The notes below the pieces were generated by a model. It ran no database searches. It was given only the letters and a program-made list of their open reading frames with translations, and was not told the DNA's origin. From assembly GCA_032718475.1 (NCBI GenBank), contig JAUCBJ010005350.1, forward strand, positions 1 to 24,016: a stretch of DNA of 24,016 bases, given 5' to 3'. Source of the stretch: Nemertoderma westbladi. Its lineage: Eukaryota > Xenacoelomorpha > Nemertodermatida > Nemertodermatidae. Of the stretch, positions 1-9,855 are shown one piece after another. How positions within the stretch are numbered: position 1 is the first letter of the stretch; each line of letters begins with the position of its first letter. A program made the translations under genes and the position numbers.

Positions 1-615
1 TTTTTCGTTATCAAATATATATTTCCTCCACTCAATTTAATTATCACTAAAATATCTTTTCATCAAAAATAAATCTGATACGGCCTGTTGTAATAAAATC
101 CCTTCATTATTAGTGGCACTGTAACATGCCCTTTCCCACATTTTAGCAATAATTTATATTTAATAGATTTTAGTGGTAACTGAATATTTTTTTAGTGATT
201 TCCTGTTAAAATTATAGTGAAAAATTATTATTTTTAGTCAGTTTGTAAGGCGATAATTCAATTGGCTACCATTATCGAATACCATTATTTACATTCGGTA
301 ATAGAGATGAAAATAATGAAGTGGGAACGCTACCGCTTTTTCATCTTGCGAAAGTTTGCGAATGGTAGAATTCTTTAGCGAAACACATTTTTTCAACGGA
401 CGCGGACCGTTCGGCAGCAATCTCACCATTCAAGAATGTGAGCTGACATTTGGAAATTTAAGTCGGATATATGTTTATAAAAACAAGAAGCTTTATGTCG
501 TTACATTTGACAGTTTCTCTGCAACAACACATTTGCAATGAACACAGAATGCTAGAAAAACAAGAGAGAGTATAATGTGGCCGGAGTCGTCAGTAACATA
601 ATAACCATACTGTAT
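1..615. other. AT-rich DNA without a recognisable gene
   Basis: The stretch is AT-rich, with many short A and T runs. A short open frame at 356-541 (61 codons) has no recognisable domain and looks like chance. A motif at 119-138 (CACTGTAACATGCCCTTTCC) recurs in related form near 1539-1558 (reverse), 19937-19958 and 22005-22040, so part of this stretch probably derives from an interspersed repeat. I see no promoter, RNA gene or exon that I could defend. Confidence 0.6.
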
Positions 616-873
616 GTATGAAGGCCAATATGCAATAAGTAAGCGGTCTTACCAACTTAGTCACATCTTCATGTGACTAGAAATTTAAGTTACAGCTAAT
701 ACTAACTTAAGTAAGACTAAATTCTATGAATACGAGTTTAGCAACAACTAGTACTAAATACGTTAGTAATAAGTAGCACCAACTTCTCTGAATACCGAAT
801 TAGTACAAGCACTTACTAACTTGATGTGACTAGGACTAAGTTGCTAGTTAGTTACATTTATGAATACCGCCCC
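616..873. mobile_element. MITE-like fold-back repeat
   Basis: The two ends form a degenerate inverted repeat. CAACTTAGTCACATC at 653-667 matches the reverse complement of 823-843, apart from a 6-bp insertion in the right arm. The outer right end (851-873) carries TTTATGAATACCGCCCC and the left end carries a weaker counterpart (GTATGAAGGCCA...AAGCGGTCTT). The interior is a run of short related pieces (ACTTAGT, ACTAACTTA, TACTAA, GAATAC) on both strands, and a perfect 7-bp-arm hairpin lies at 661-676. There is no coding potential, so this would be a non-autonomous DNA transposon or fold-back element. Exact ends and TSD are not clear; family unassigned. Confidence 0.45.
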
Positions 874-967
874 AGATCACCACTAATCCCCAAGTAGCTG
901 GGGTGTCATTACAGGATACTGATGATATCTCTTTTTTTTGTATTTATTTATGTTCCATTAAATTGCG

Positions 968-994
968 CAATTATTATTATTGTATTATTATTGT
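968..994. repeat. (ATT)n microsatellite
   Basis: Short imperfect ATT/TTA trinucleotide run interrupted by a G. It sits in otherwise AT-rich DNA (874-1461) in which I see no gene. Confidence 0.8.
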
Positions 995-1461
995 ATTCTC
1001 AGACCGATAATCTTGCCGTCCCTATTCCAAATTTAGAATGGTGGATCCTATTGTCTATATCTATTCAATAACCATCCATATCCATCGACAACGGTATATG
1101 GTTCTTTCTTTTTTTTACGGTTTTTTATTTTTTTAATAACGAAAATAATCCATTAACATTGTAACTACGTAGCCTAATGCAAGAGTAGTATTCGTCACCA
1201 CCCGTCACCAAGCAACAGTACCGCACTTTGTACAGTTAGGCCTACTGCAGTACTGTTTGGATCAAGCTGCCCACAGTTTACGATTGAACCATATACGAAT
1301 GTATATGGTTCTTTCAGTGTTGTTTATTTTACTACATGTTTATATAATATCGGTTTGACTGATCGGGATCAACAAAACTAAATGAATGATTGATCTGATG
1401 TGTTGTTTCTGCGTAATGTAATTATCGTATTATTTATATGTAGTTTCAATAATTTCGAGAC

Positions 1462-1707
1462 GGGGGGGGGGGGCTGGACGCAAATCCCATCTTAACGAAT
1501 TAATATCCCCCCTCAATGTTAAATTCTCAATTTAGGGAAAGGAGCAGGTTACAGTGGCACGTGATTTTAACCAAAACAATAAACTAAACACGATAGACCC
1601 AGGGTACAATTTTATTTTGGAGAGTAACCAGGTGTATTTGCGTCGAATTTCCCCTGGAGAGGGATGAATTTTTATTGCGTCCATCCCCCCCCCCCCCCCC
1701 CCCCCAC
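1462..1707 (+). mobile_element. Interspersed repeat, copy 1, bounded by G12 and C21 tracts
   Basis: The left end is G12 followed by CTGGACGCAA (1462-1483). The right end is TTGCGTCCAT followed by C21 (about 1675-1705), so the ends are inverted relative to each other. The interior (about 1537-1684) is strongly similar to the reverse complement of 21868-22026, sharing AAAGGAGCAGGTT, AACCAAAACAATAAACTAAA, TGCGTCGAATTTCCCCTGG and AGAGGGATG. Two dispersed, inverted copies of the same non-coding sequence indicate a MITE or SINE-like family. A 72-codon minus-strand open frame here is non-coding noise that runs through the homopolymer. Confidence 0.6.
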
Positions 1708-1815
1708 CCTCCCTATCTGATACTATAATTTCAGTATCTGCAAAAATCATCGATGATTAATTGCTCTGAGTTTCAAACTGTAAAACTCTTTTAATGTTGC
1801 TGGGGTGTTATGACA

Positions 1816-1827
1816 GGGGGGGGGGGG
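1816..1827. repeat. G12 homopolymer
   Basis: Run of 12 G preceded by GCTGGGGTGTTATGACA. A similar lead-in, GCTGGGGTGTCATTACAGG, occurs at 897-915, and GGGGTGTCGTTTCAG occurs in the TIR at 18416. These may be related element ends. The tract is about 30 bp left of the 62-bp minisatellite. Confidence 0.7.
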
Positions 1828-1855
1828 CTGATATGTTATTAGTTGCATTTTTCAT

Positions 1856-3098
1856 TTGGTGAACAAGCATTCTTTTAGGAAACAGAGTATATGGGTTTAA
1901 TGTGGAAGATCACCCATGGTGGTGAACAGACATTTCTTTAGGAAACAGATTGGAAGGGTTTACTGTGGAAGATCACCCATGGTGGTGAACCAGCATTCCT
2001 TTATGACACAGAGTGGAGGGGTTTACTGTGGAAGATCACCCAGGTGGTGAACAGGCATTTCTTTAGGAAACTGAGTGGAAGGGTTTACTGTGGAAGATCA
2101 CCCAGGTGGTGAACAGACATTTCTTTAGGAAACAGATTGGAAGAGTTTACTGTGGAAGATCACCCATGGTGGTGAACCAGCATTCCTTTATGACACAGAG
2201 TGGAGGGGTTTACTGTGGAAGATCACCCAGGTGGTGAACAGGCATTTCTTTAGGAAACTGAGTGGAAGGGTTTACTGTGGAAGATCACCCAGGTGGTGAA
2301 CAGACATTTCTTTAGGAAACAGATTGGAAGAGTTTACTGTGGAAGATCACCCATGGTGGTGAACCTGCATTCCTTTATGACACAGAGTGGAGGGGTTTAC
2401 AGTGGAAGATCACCCAGGTGGTGAACAGGCATTTCTTTAGGAAACTGAGTGGAAGGGTTTACTATGGAAGATCACCCATGGTGGTGAACAGGCATTCCTT
2501 TAGGAAACAGAATGGAAGGGTTTACTGCGGAAGATCACCCAGGTGGTGAACAGGAATTTCTTTAGGAAACTGAGTGGAATGGTTTACTATGGAAGATCAC
2601 CCAGGTGGTGAACAGGCATTTCTTAAGGAAACTGAGTGGAAGGGTTTACTATGGAAGATCAACCATGGTGGTGAACAAGCATTCCTTAAGGAAACAGAGT
2701 GGAAGGGTTTACTGTGGAAGATCATCCAGGTGGTGAACAGGCATTTCTTTAGGAAACTGAGTGTAAGGGTTTACTATGAAAGATCACCCATGGTGGTGAA
2801 CAGGCATTCCTTTAGGAAACAGAGTGGAAGGGATTTACTGTGGAAGAACACCAATGATGGTGAACAGGCAATCCTTTAGGAAACATAGTGGAAAGGTTTA
2901 CTGTGGAAGATCACCCAGTTGGTGAACAGGCATTCCTATAGGAAACCGAGTGGAAGGGTTTACTATGGAAGATCACCCAGGTGTTGAACAGGCATTTCTT
3001 AAGGAAACTGAGTGGAAGGGTTTACTATGGAAGATCAACCATTGTGGTGAACAAGCATTCCTTTAGGAAACAAAGTGGAATAGTTTACTGTGGAAGAT
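1856..3098. repeat. 62/63-bp minisatellite, proximal block (about 20 copies)
   Basis: The unit runs GTGGTGAACAGGCATTC, then CTTTAGGAAACAGAGTGG, then AAGGGTTTACTGTGG, then AAGATCACCCA(T)G. Copies are 62 or 63 bp, differing by the T in CCATGG versus CCAGG. Between about 1980 and 2420 the copies are arranged as a trimer with a 187-bp period, marked by the variant CATTCCTTTATGACACAGAG at about 1990, 2177 and 2364. Frames are interrupted by unit-length changes and stops, so I do not call it coding. The block continues at 4582 after the inserted LINE, which shows the array predates that insertion. A small inverted block lies at 20137-20314. Confidence 0.95.
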
Positions 3099-3108
3099 CA
3101 CCGATGGT
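3099..3108. repeat. LINE target-site duplication, left copy
   Basis: CACCGATGGT is repeated exactly at 4572-4581. Both copies lie at the equivalent point of the 62-bp unit (GATCACC.ATGGTGGTGA), so the array reads through cleanly if the insert and one duplicate are removed. Confidence 0.85.
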
Positions 3109-4571
3109 ACTACTACTACTAGGATCGGCATGCTGCATTGCAGCTGCATTTTTAAGAATGCTGTGCCGGCTTGTCAACAAAATTGCACCGCCACAACTCC
3201 CTATCACCCATGACATTTGCTAGATCATCCGCATCTTTAAGGCCAGTGTCCTTTAAGATGCGTCTCAAGAAAGTCATGGGCTGTCCACCATGCTTATTCA
3301 CTCCAGAGTCTGCCAAAGTACAAGATTATGCGCTGGCTGGTCCTCACGGCGAAAGCAATGTCCTGCAAAGCGGAGGCGATTTTGTTCTAGTGTCAAGCTT
3401 GGGGGAACCAATGAGACACCTCCAATGTTATATAGTGTCTGGTTGGAGATGTGTGCATTGTACTTGACACAATGAACCCGGCGTAGCATTCTTGTGAATG
3501 TGCCATCCAGAGATTTGGTGTCCTCTGCAGTTAGAGCCCAGCATGGACTACCGTAGAGGAGTACTGGAACTACTGCTGCTCTAAATAATCGGACCTTAAG
3601 TTTCCGATTAATTCTCGGTGACTTCCAAATCCTGGAAAGCCTATTCAAGGCTGCCCATGCCTTTCCCTTACGTATTCGAAGGTCCTCACCTGACTCCCGG
3701 ATCCATGATCCCAGGTAACAGAAGTCATCCACATGCTCAAGCATACCATCCTTTGAGCTTATGCTCATCCGATCAGAGACTTGCTGAGGACTTTCAAAGT
3801 TAACTGTCAGAATTTTGGTCTTTCTGGAGTTAATAAAAAGACCAACACTAGAAGCAGCATGTTCTAATGAGCTGAGGAGCCGTTGGGCTCCCTCTAATGA
3901 TTCTGAGAGTACTCCTAAGTCATCAGCAAAGTCTAGATCAGTTAGGTACTTGGCAGGATTTCCTCGACTTCTGGAGCCAGTAGGTGGAGTTATCATCACC
4001 CCATCATCATTATGATGATCTAAGGACATGCGTAGAACATAGTCAACCACAATAATGAACAAGAATGGTGCAAGTGTGTCTCCTTGGAGGACGCCCCATA
4101 ACACTTCAAATGGTTCTGTGTCACCGTCAACAGTAGACACAAATGTTGTTGAACCATCGTATACTGATCTGATTGCTGCAATAATTTCATCAGGAATCCC
4201 ATATAATGAAAGTATGCTGAACATACGTGAGCGAGAGACTGAATCAAAGGCCTTGAAGAAGTCAACAAAGATAACAGCCAGATGCCTGTCTTTCTTTTTT
4301 GATAATTCTTCAATTATCCTTCTAAGTGCCAATGGGCTCCATTCTGATTTCCACGGAGCAGTCTCTCAATGGGATCCCTGATGCGATTTAATAGAATCCT
4401 ATTGTATAGCTTTGCAGCAATCGAGATCAATGAGATTCCCCGAAAAGAACCATAGAGTGTTAGGTTGCCCATCTTGGGAACTGGCACCAACTTATTTGTT
4501 TTCATTTCTTGTGGGACTCTTGTTGTACGGTACATGTCTACTATGATGGGATAGATGAGCTTTAAAACAGG
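3109..4571 (-). mobile_element. 5'-truncated LINE (non-LTR retrotransposon) insertion
   Basis: This 1.46-kb element lies antisense within the 62-bp minisatellite. It has an exact 10-bp TSD (3099-3108 and 4572-4581). Read on the minus strand it begins inside the reverse transcriptase domain (5' truncation, typical of target-primed reverse transcription) and ends after the ORF stop with a short 3' UTR of about 40 bp and an (AGT)n tail rather than poly(A) (plus-strand TACTACTACTACTAG, 3108-3122). No endonuclease domain is present because of the truncation. Clade is uncertain: RTE/CR1/Jockey-like groups are all possible. A decayed second copy lies at 22958-23747. Confidence 0.93.
3152..4571 (-). 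pseudogene. LINE reverse transcriptase ORF2 remnant with frameshifts
   Basis: The longest open piece (4332-3298, 344 codons) shows the RT landmarks in order: FVDFFKAFDSVSR (the FxDxxxAFD catalytic block), GVLQGDTLAPFLF (the QGD/SPxLF-type block) and LDFADDLGVL (the FADD catalytic box), then thumb and C-terminal sequence ending in LRRVHCVKYNAHISN...GHCFRREDQPAHN. The upstream piece (4571-4314) is in another frame and holds the VPQEMKTNKLVPVPK and FRGISLISIAAKLYNR blocks. At about 4314-4345 a frame change coincides with a loss of roughly ten residues before ALRRIIEEL. Near 3290-3310 a further frameshift separates the main frame from a C-terminal tail that stops at 3152-3154. Catalytic motifs look intact, but the copy is truncated and broken, hence not functional. 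Confidence 0.92.
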
Positions 4572-4581
4572 CACCGATGGT
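4572..4581. repeat. LINE target-site duplication, right copy
   Basis: Exact copy of CACCGATGGT at 3099-3108. The 62-bp array resumes immediately after it. Confidence 0.85.
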
Positions 4582-4978
4582 GGTGAGCAGGCATTCCTTT
4601 AGGAAACAGAGTGGAAGGGTTTACTATGGAAGATCACCCAGGTGGTGAACAGGCATTTCTTAAGGAAACTGAGTGGAAGGGTTTACTATGGAAGATCAAC
4701 CATGGTGGTGAACAAGCATTCCTTTAGGAAACAGAGTGGAAGGGTTCACTATGGAAGATAAACCATGGTGGTGAACAGGCATTTCTTTAGGAAACATAGT
4801 GGGAGGGTTTATTATGGAAAATCAACCATGGTGGTGAACAGGCATTCCTTTAGGAAACATAGTGGAAAGGTTTACTGTGGAAGATCACCAAGGTGGGGAA
4901 CAGGCATTCCTTTAGGAAACAGAGTGGAAGGTTTTACTGTGGAAGATCACCCATGGTGGTGAACAGGCATTCCTTTAG
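4582..4978. repeat. 62/63-bp minisatellite, distal block (about 6.4 copies)
   Basis: This is the continuation of the 1856-3098 array. Units carry the same GTGGTGAACAGGCATT, AGGAAAC and GGTTTACTRTGGAAGATCA blocks. The last copy is cut after CATTCCTTTAGG (4969-4980 region) and passes without any spacer into the 33-bp array, whose first unit begins TGGACAGAGATGTCGG. The join is examined separately under findings. Confidence 0.95.
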
Positions 4979-5185
4979 GTGGACAGAGATGTCGGAGGTA
5001 GGTGGAGTGGGTGGACAGTGGATGTCGGAGGTAGATGGAGTTTATGGACAGGGGATGTCGGAGGTAGATGGAGTGGGTCAACAGGGGATGTCGGAGGTAA
5101 ATGGAGTGGGTGAACAGGGAATGTCGGAGGTAGATGGAGTGGGTGGACAGGGAATGTCGGAGGTAGATGGAGTGGGTGGACAGGG

Positions 5186-6060
5186 GATGTTGGAGGTAGA
5201 TGGAGTTTATGGACAGGGGATGTCGGAGGTAGATGGAGTGGGTCAACAGGGGATGTCGGAGGTAAATGGAGTGGGCGAACAGGGAATGTCGGAGGTAGAT
5301 GGAGTGGGTGGACAGGGAATGTCGGAGGTAGATGGAGTGGGTGGACAGGGGATGTCAGAGGTAGATGGAATGGGAGGACAGGGGATGTCAGAGGTAGATG
5401 GAGTGGGAGGACAGGGGATGTCAGAAGTAGATGGAATGGGTGGACAGTGGATGTCAGAGGTAGATGGAGTGGGTGGACAGTGGATGTCGGAGGTAGATGG
5501 AGTGGGTGGACAATGGATGATGGAGTTAGATGGAGTGGGTGGACAGGAGATGTCGGAGGTAGATGGAGTTTATGGACAGGGGATGTCGGAGGTAGATGGA
5601 GTGGGTCAACAGGGGATGTCGGAGGTAAATGGAGTGGGTGAACAGGGAATGTCGGAGGTAGATGGAGTGGGTGGACAGGGAATGTCGGAGGTAGATGGAG
5701 TGGGTGGACAGGGGATGTCAAAGGTAGATGGAGTGGGAGGACAGGGGATGTCAGAGGTAGATGGAGTGGGAGGACAGGGGATGTCAGAAGTAGATGGAAT
5801 GGGTGGACAGTGGATGTCAGAGGTAGATGGAGTGGGTGGACAGTGGATGTCGGAGGTAGATTGAGTGGGTGGACAGGGAATGTCTGAGGTAGATGGAGTG
5901 GGTGGACAGGGAATGTCGGAGGTAGATGGAGTGGGTGGACAGGGGATGTCGGAGGTAGATGGAGTGGGTGGACAGGGAATGTCTGAGGTAGATGGAGTGG
6001 GTGGACAGGGAATGTCTGAGGTAGATGGAGTGGGTGGACAGGGAATGTCGGAGGTAGATT
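5186..6060. repeat. Higher-order block, copy 1 of 3
   Basis: The block starts at the marker unit GATGTTGGAGGTAGATGG and ends at the second GTAGATTGAG marker. The same ordered series of variant units returns at 6539-7413 (offset 1,353 bp, exactly 41 units) and 8981-9855 (a further 2,442 bp, exactly 74 units). The 1,353-bp offset also holds left of this block: the TTTATGGACAGG unit at 5041 recurs at 6394. Confidence 0.85.
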
Positions 6061-6538
6061 GAGTGGGTGGACAGGGAATGTCGGAGGTAGATGGAGTGGG
6101 TGGACAGGGGATGTCGGAGGTAGATGGAGTTTATGGACAGGGGATGTCGGAGGTAGATGGAGTGGGTCAACAGGGGATGTCGGAGGTAAATGGAGTGGGT
6201 GAACAGGGAATGTCGGAGGTAGATGGAGTTTATGGACAGGGGATGTCGGAGGTAGATGGAGTGGGTCAACAGGGGATGTCGGAGGTAAATGGAGTGGGTG
6301 AACAGGGAATGTCGGAGGTAGGTGGAGTGGGTCAACAGGGGATGTCGGAGGTAGGTGGAGTGGGTGGACAGTGGATGTCGGAGGTAGATGGAGTTTATGG
6401 ACAGGGGATGTCGGAGGTAGATGGAGTGGGTCAACAGGGGATGTCGGAGGTAAATGGAGTGGGTGAACAGGGAATGTCGGAGGTAGATGGAGTGGGTGGA
6501 CAGGGAATGTCGGAGGTAGATGGAGTGGGTGGACAGGG

Positions 6539-7413
6539 GATGTTGGAGGTAGATGGAGTTTATGGACAGGGGATGTCGGAGGTAGATGGAGTGGGTCAAC
6601 AGGGGATGTCGGAGGTAAATGGAGTGGGCGAACAGGGAATGTCGGAGGTAGATGGAGTGGGTGGACAGGGAATGTCGGAGGTAGATGGAGTGGGTGGACA
6701 GGGGATGTCAGAGGTAGATGGAATGGGAGGACAGGGGATGTCAGAGGTAGATGGAGTGGGAGGACAGGGGATGTCAGAAGTAGATGGAATGGGTGGACAG
6801 TGGATGTCAGAGGTAGATGGAGTGGGTGGACAGTGGATGTCGGAGGTAGATGGAGTGGGTGGACAATGGATGATGGAGTTAGATGGAGTGGGTGGACAGG
6901 AGATGTCGGAGGTAGATGGAGTTTATGGACAGGGGATGTCGGAGGTAGATGGAGTGGGTCAACAGGGGATGTCGGAGGTAAATGGAGTGGGTGAACAGGG
7001 AATGTCGGAGGTAGATGGAGTGGGTGGACAGGGAATGTCGGAGGTAGATGGAGTGGGTGGACAGGGGATGTCAAAGGTAGATGGAGTGGGAGGACAGGGG
7101 ATGTCAGAGGTAGATGGAGTGGGAGGACAGGGGATGTCAGAAGTAGATGGAATGGGTGGACAGTGGATGTCAGAGGTAGATGGAGTGGGTGGACAGTGGA
7201 TGTCGGAGGTAGATTGAGTGGGTGGACAGGGAATGTCTGAGGTAGATGGAGTGGGTGGACAGGGAATGTCGGAGGTAGATGGAGTGGGTGGACAGGGGAT
7301 GTCGGAGGTAGATGGAGTGGGTGGACAGGGAATGTCTGAGGTAGATGGAGTGGGTGGACAGGGAATGTCTGAGGTAGATGGAGTGGGTGGACAGGGAATG
7401 TCGGAGGTAGATT
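6539..7413. repeat. Higher-order block, copy 2 of 3
   Basis: Second copy of the 5186-6060 block. Copies 1 and 2 share the markers ACAATGGATGATGGAGTTAG (about 5510 and 6863), TGTCAAAGGTAG and both GTAGATTGAG stops (5862/6060 become 7215/7413). Near-identity over nearly 900 bp points to recent duplication or gene-conversion-like exchange. Confidence 0.85.
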
Positions 7414-8980
7414 GAGTGGGTGGACAGGGAATGTCGGAGGTAGATGGAGTGGGTGGACAGGGGATGTCGGAGGTAGATGGAGTTTATGGACAGGGGATGT
7501 CGGAGGTAGATGGAGTGGGTCAACAGGGGATGTCGGAGGTAAATGGAGTGGGTGAACAGGGAATGTCGGAGGTAGATGGAGTTTATGGACAGGGGATGTC
7601 GGAGGTAGATGGAGTGGGTCAACAGGGGATGTCGGAGGTAAATGGAGTGGGTGAACAGGGAATGTCGGAGGTAGGTGGAGTGGGTCAACAGGGGATGTCG
7701 GAGGTAAATGGAGTGGGTGAACAGGGAATGTCGGAGGTAGATGGAGTGGGTGGACAGGGGATGTCAGAGGTAGGTGGAGTGGGTGGACAGTGGATGTCGG
7801 AGGTAGATGGAGTGGGTGGACAGGGGATGTCGGAGGTAGATGGAGTTTATGGACAGGGGATGTCGGAGGTAGATGGAGTGGGTCAACAGGGGATGTCGGA
7901 GGTAAATGGAGTGGGTGAACAGGGAATGTCGGAGGTAGATGGAGTTTATGGACAGGGGATGTCGGAGGTAGATGGAGTGGGTCAACAGGGGATGTCGGAG
8001 GTAAATGGAGTGGGTGAACAGGGAATGTCGGAGGTAGATGGAGTTTATGGACAGGGGATGTCGGAGGTAGATGGAGTGGGTCAACAGGGGATGTCGGAGG
8101 TAAATGGAGTGGGTGGACAGGGAATGTCGGAGGTAGATGGAGTTTATGGACAGGGGATGTCGGAGGTAGATGGAGTGGGTCAACAGGAGATGTCGGAGGT
8201 AAATGGAGTGGGTGAACAGGGAATGTCGGAGGTAGATGGAGTGGGTGGACAGGGAATGTCGGAGGTAGGTGGAGTGGGTGGACAGGGAATGTCGGAGGTA
8301 GGTGGAGTGGGTGGACAGGGAATGTCGGAGGTAGATGGAGTGGGTGGACAGGGGATGTCAGAGGTAGATGGAGTGGGAGGACAGGGGATGTCAGAGGTAG
8401 ATGGAGTGGGAGGACAGGGGATGTCAGAGGTAGATGGAGTGGGAGGACAGGGGATGTCAGAAGTAGATGGAATGGGTGGACAGTGGATGTCAGAGGTAGA
8501 TGGAGTGGGTGGACAGTGGATGTCGGAGGTAGATGGACTGGGTGGACAGGGGATGTCGGAGGTAGATGGAGTTTATGGACAGGGGATCTCGGAGGTAGAT
8601 GGAGTGGGTCAACAGGGGATGTCGGAGGTAAATGGAGTGGTTGGACAGGGAATGTCGGAGGTAGATGGAGTTTATGGACAGGGGATGTCGGAGGTAGATG
8701 GAGTTTATGGACAGGGGATGTCGGAGGTAGATGGAGTGGGTCAACAGGGGATGTCGGAGGTAAATGGAGTGGGTGAACAGGGAATGTCGGAGGTAGATGG
8801 AGTTTATGGACAGGGGATGTCGGAGGTAGATGGAGTGGGTCAACAGGGGATGTCGGAGGTAAATGGAGTGGGTGGACAGGGAATGTCGGAGGTAGATGGA
8901 GTGGGTGAACAGGGAATGTCGGAGGTAGATGGAGTGGGTGGACAGGGAATGTCGGAGGTAGATGGAGTGGGTGGACAGGG

Positions 8981-9855
8981 GATGTTGGAGGTAGATGGAG
9001 TTTATGGACAGGGGATGTCGGAGGTAGATGGAGTGGGTCAACAGGGGATGTCGGAGGTAAATGGAGTGGGCGAACAGGGAATGTCGGAGGTAGATGGAGT
9101 GGGTGGACAGGGAATGTCGGAGGTAGATGGAGTGGGTGGACAGGGGATGTCAGAGGTAGATGGAATGGGAGGACAGGGGATGTCAGAGGTAGATGGAGTG
9201 GGAGGACAGGGGATGTCAGAAGTAGATGGAATGGGTGGACAGTGGATGTCAGAGGTAGATGGAGTGGGTGGACAGTGGATGTCGGAGGTAGATGGAGTGG
9301 GTGGACAGGGGATGTCGGAGGTAGATGGAGTGGGTGGACAGGGGATGTCGGAGATAGATGGAGTTTATGGACAGGGGATGTCGGAGGTAGATGGAGTGGG
9401 TCAACAGGGGATGTCGGAGGTAAATGGAGTGGGTGAACAGGGAATGTCGGAGGTAGATGGAGTGGGTGGACAGGGAATGTCGGAGGTAGATGGAGTGGGT
9501 GGACAGGGGATGTCAAAGGTAGATGTAGTGGGAGGACAGGGGATGTCAGAGGTAGATGGAGTGGGAGGACAGGGGATGTCAGAAGTAGATGGAATGGGTG
9601 GACAGTGGATGTCAGAGGTAGATGGAGTGGGTGGACAGTGGATGTCGGAGGTAGATTGAGTGGGTGGACAGGGAATGTCTGAGGTAGATGGAGTGGGTGG
9701 ACAGGGAATGTCGGAGGTAGATGGAGTGGGTGGACAGGGGATGTCGGAGGTAGATGGAGTGGGTGGACAGGGAATGTCTGAGGTAGATGGAGTGGGTGGA
9801 CAGGGAATGTCTGAGGTAGATGGAGTGGGTGGACAGGGAATGTCGGAGGTAGATT
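8981..9855. repeat. Higher-order block, copy 3 of 3
   Basis: Third copy, offset 2,442 bp from copy 2. It differs from copies 1 and 2 by lacking the ACAATGGATGATGG unit, and carries GGAGATAGATGG at about 9350 and TAGATGTAGTGGG at about 9520. The same offset continues to the right: 7416 to about 8330 matches 9858 to about 10770. After that, 12 extra units (396 bp) are present, and 8330-8860 matches about 11168-11700 (offset 2,838 bp, 86 units). Confidence 0.8.

Noticed and set aside
356-541. 61-codon plus-strand frame as a small gene or exon
   Set aside because: No homology I can recognise, AT-rich surroundings, and a length expected by chance.
2574-3223. Short plus-strand open frames in the 62-bp array (repeats of the NRHSFRKQSGRVYYGRSP type)
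   Set aside because: The frame shifts whenever unit length alternates between 62 and 63 bp, and one frame runs straight into the antisense LINE.
3171-4381. Several plus-strand open frames across the LINE
   Set aside because: They are antisense shadows of the RT ORF, which carries recognisable RT motifs on the minus strand.
4975-9516. Minus-strand open frame of about 1,500 codons with an 11-residue Pro/His/Leu-rich repeat
   Set aside because: It follows from a 33-bp unit divisible by three and lacking stops. Equally long frames exist on the opposite strand and in other phases, and no start context, splice structure or non-repeat domain supports a protein.
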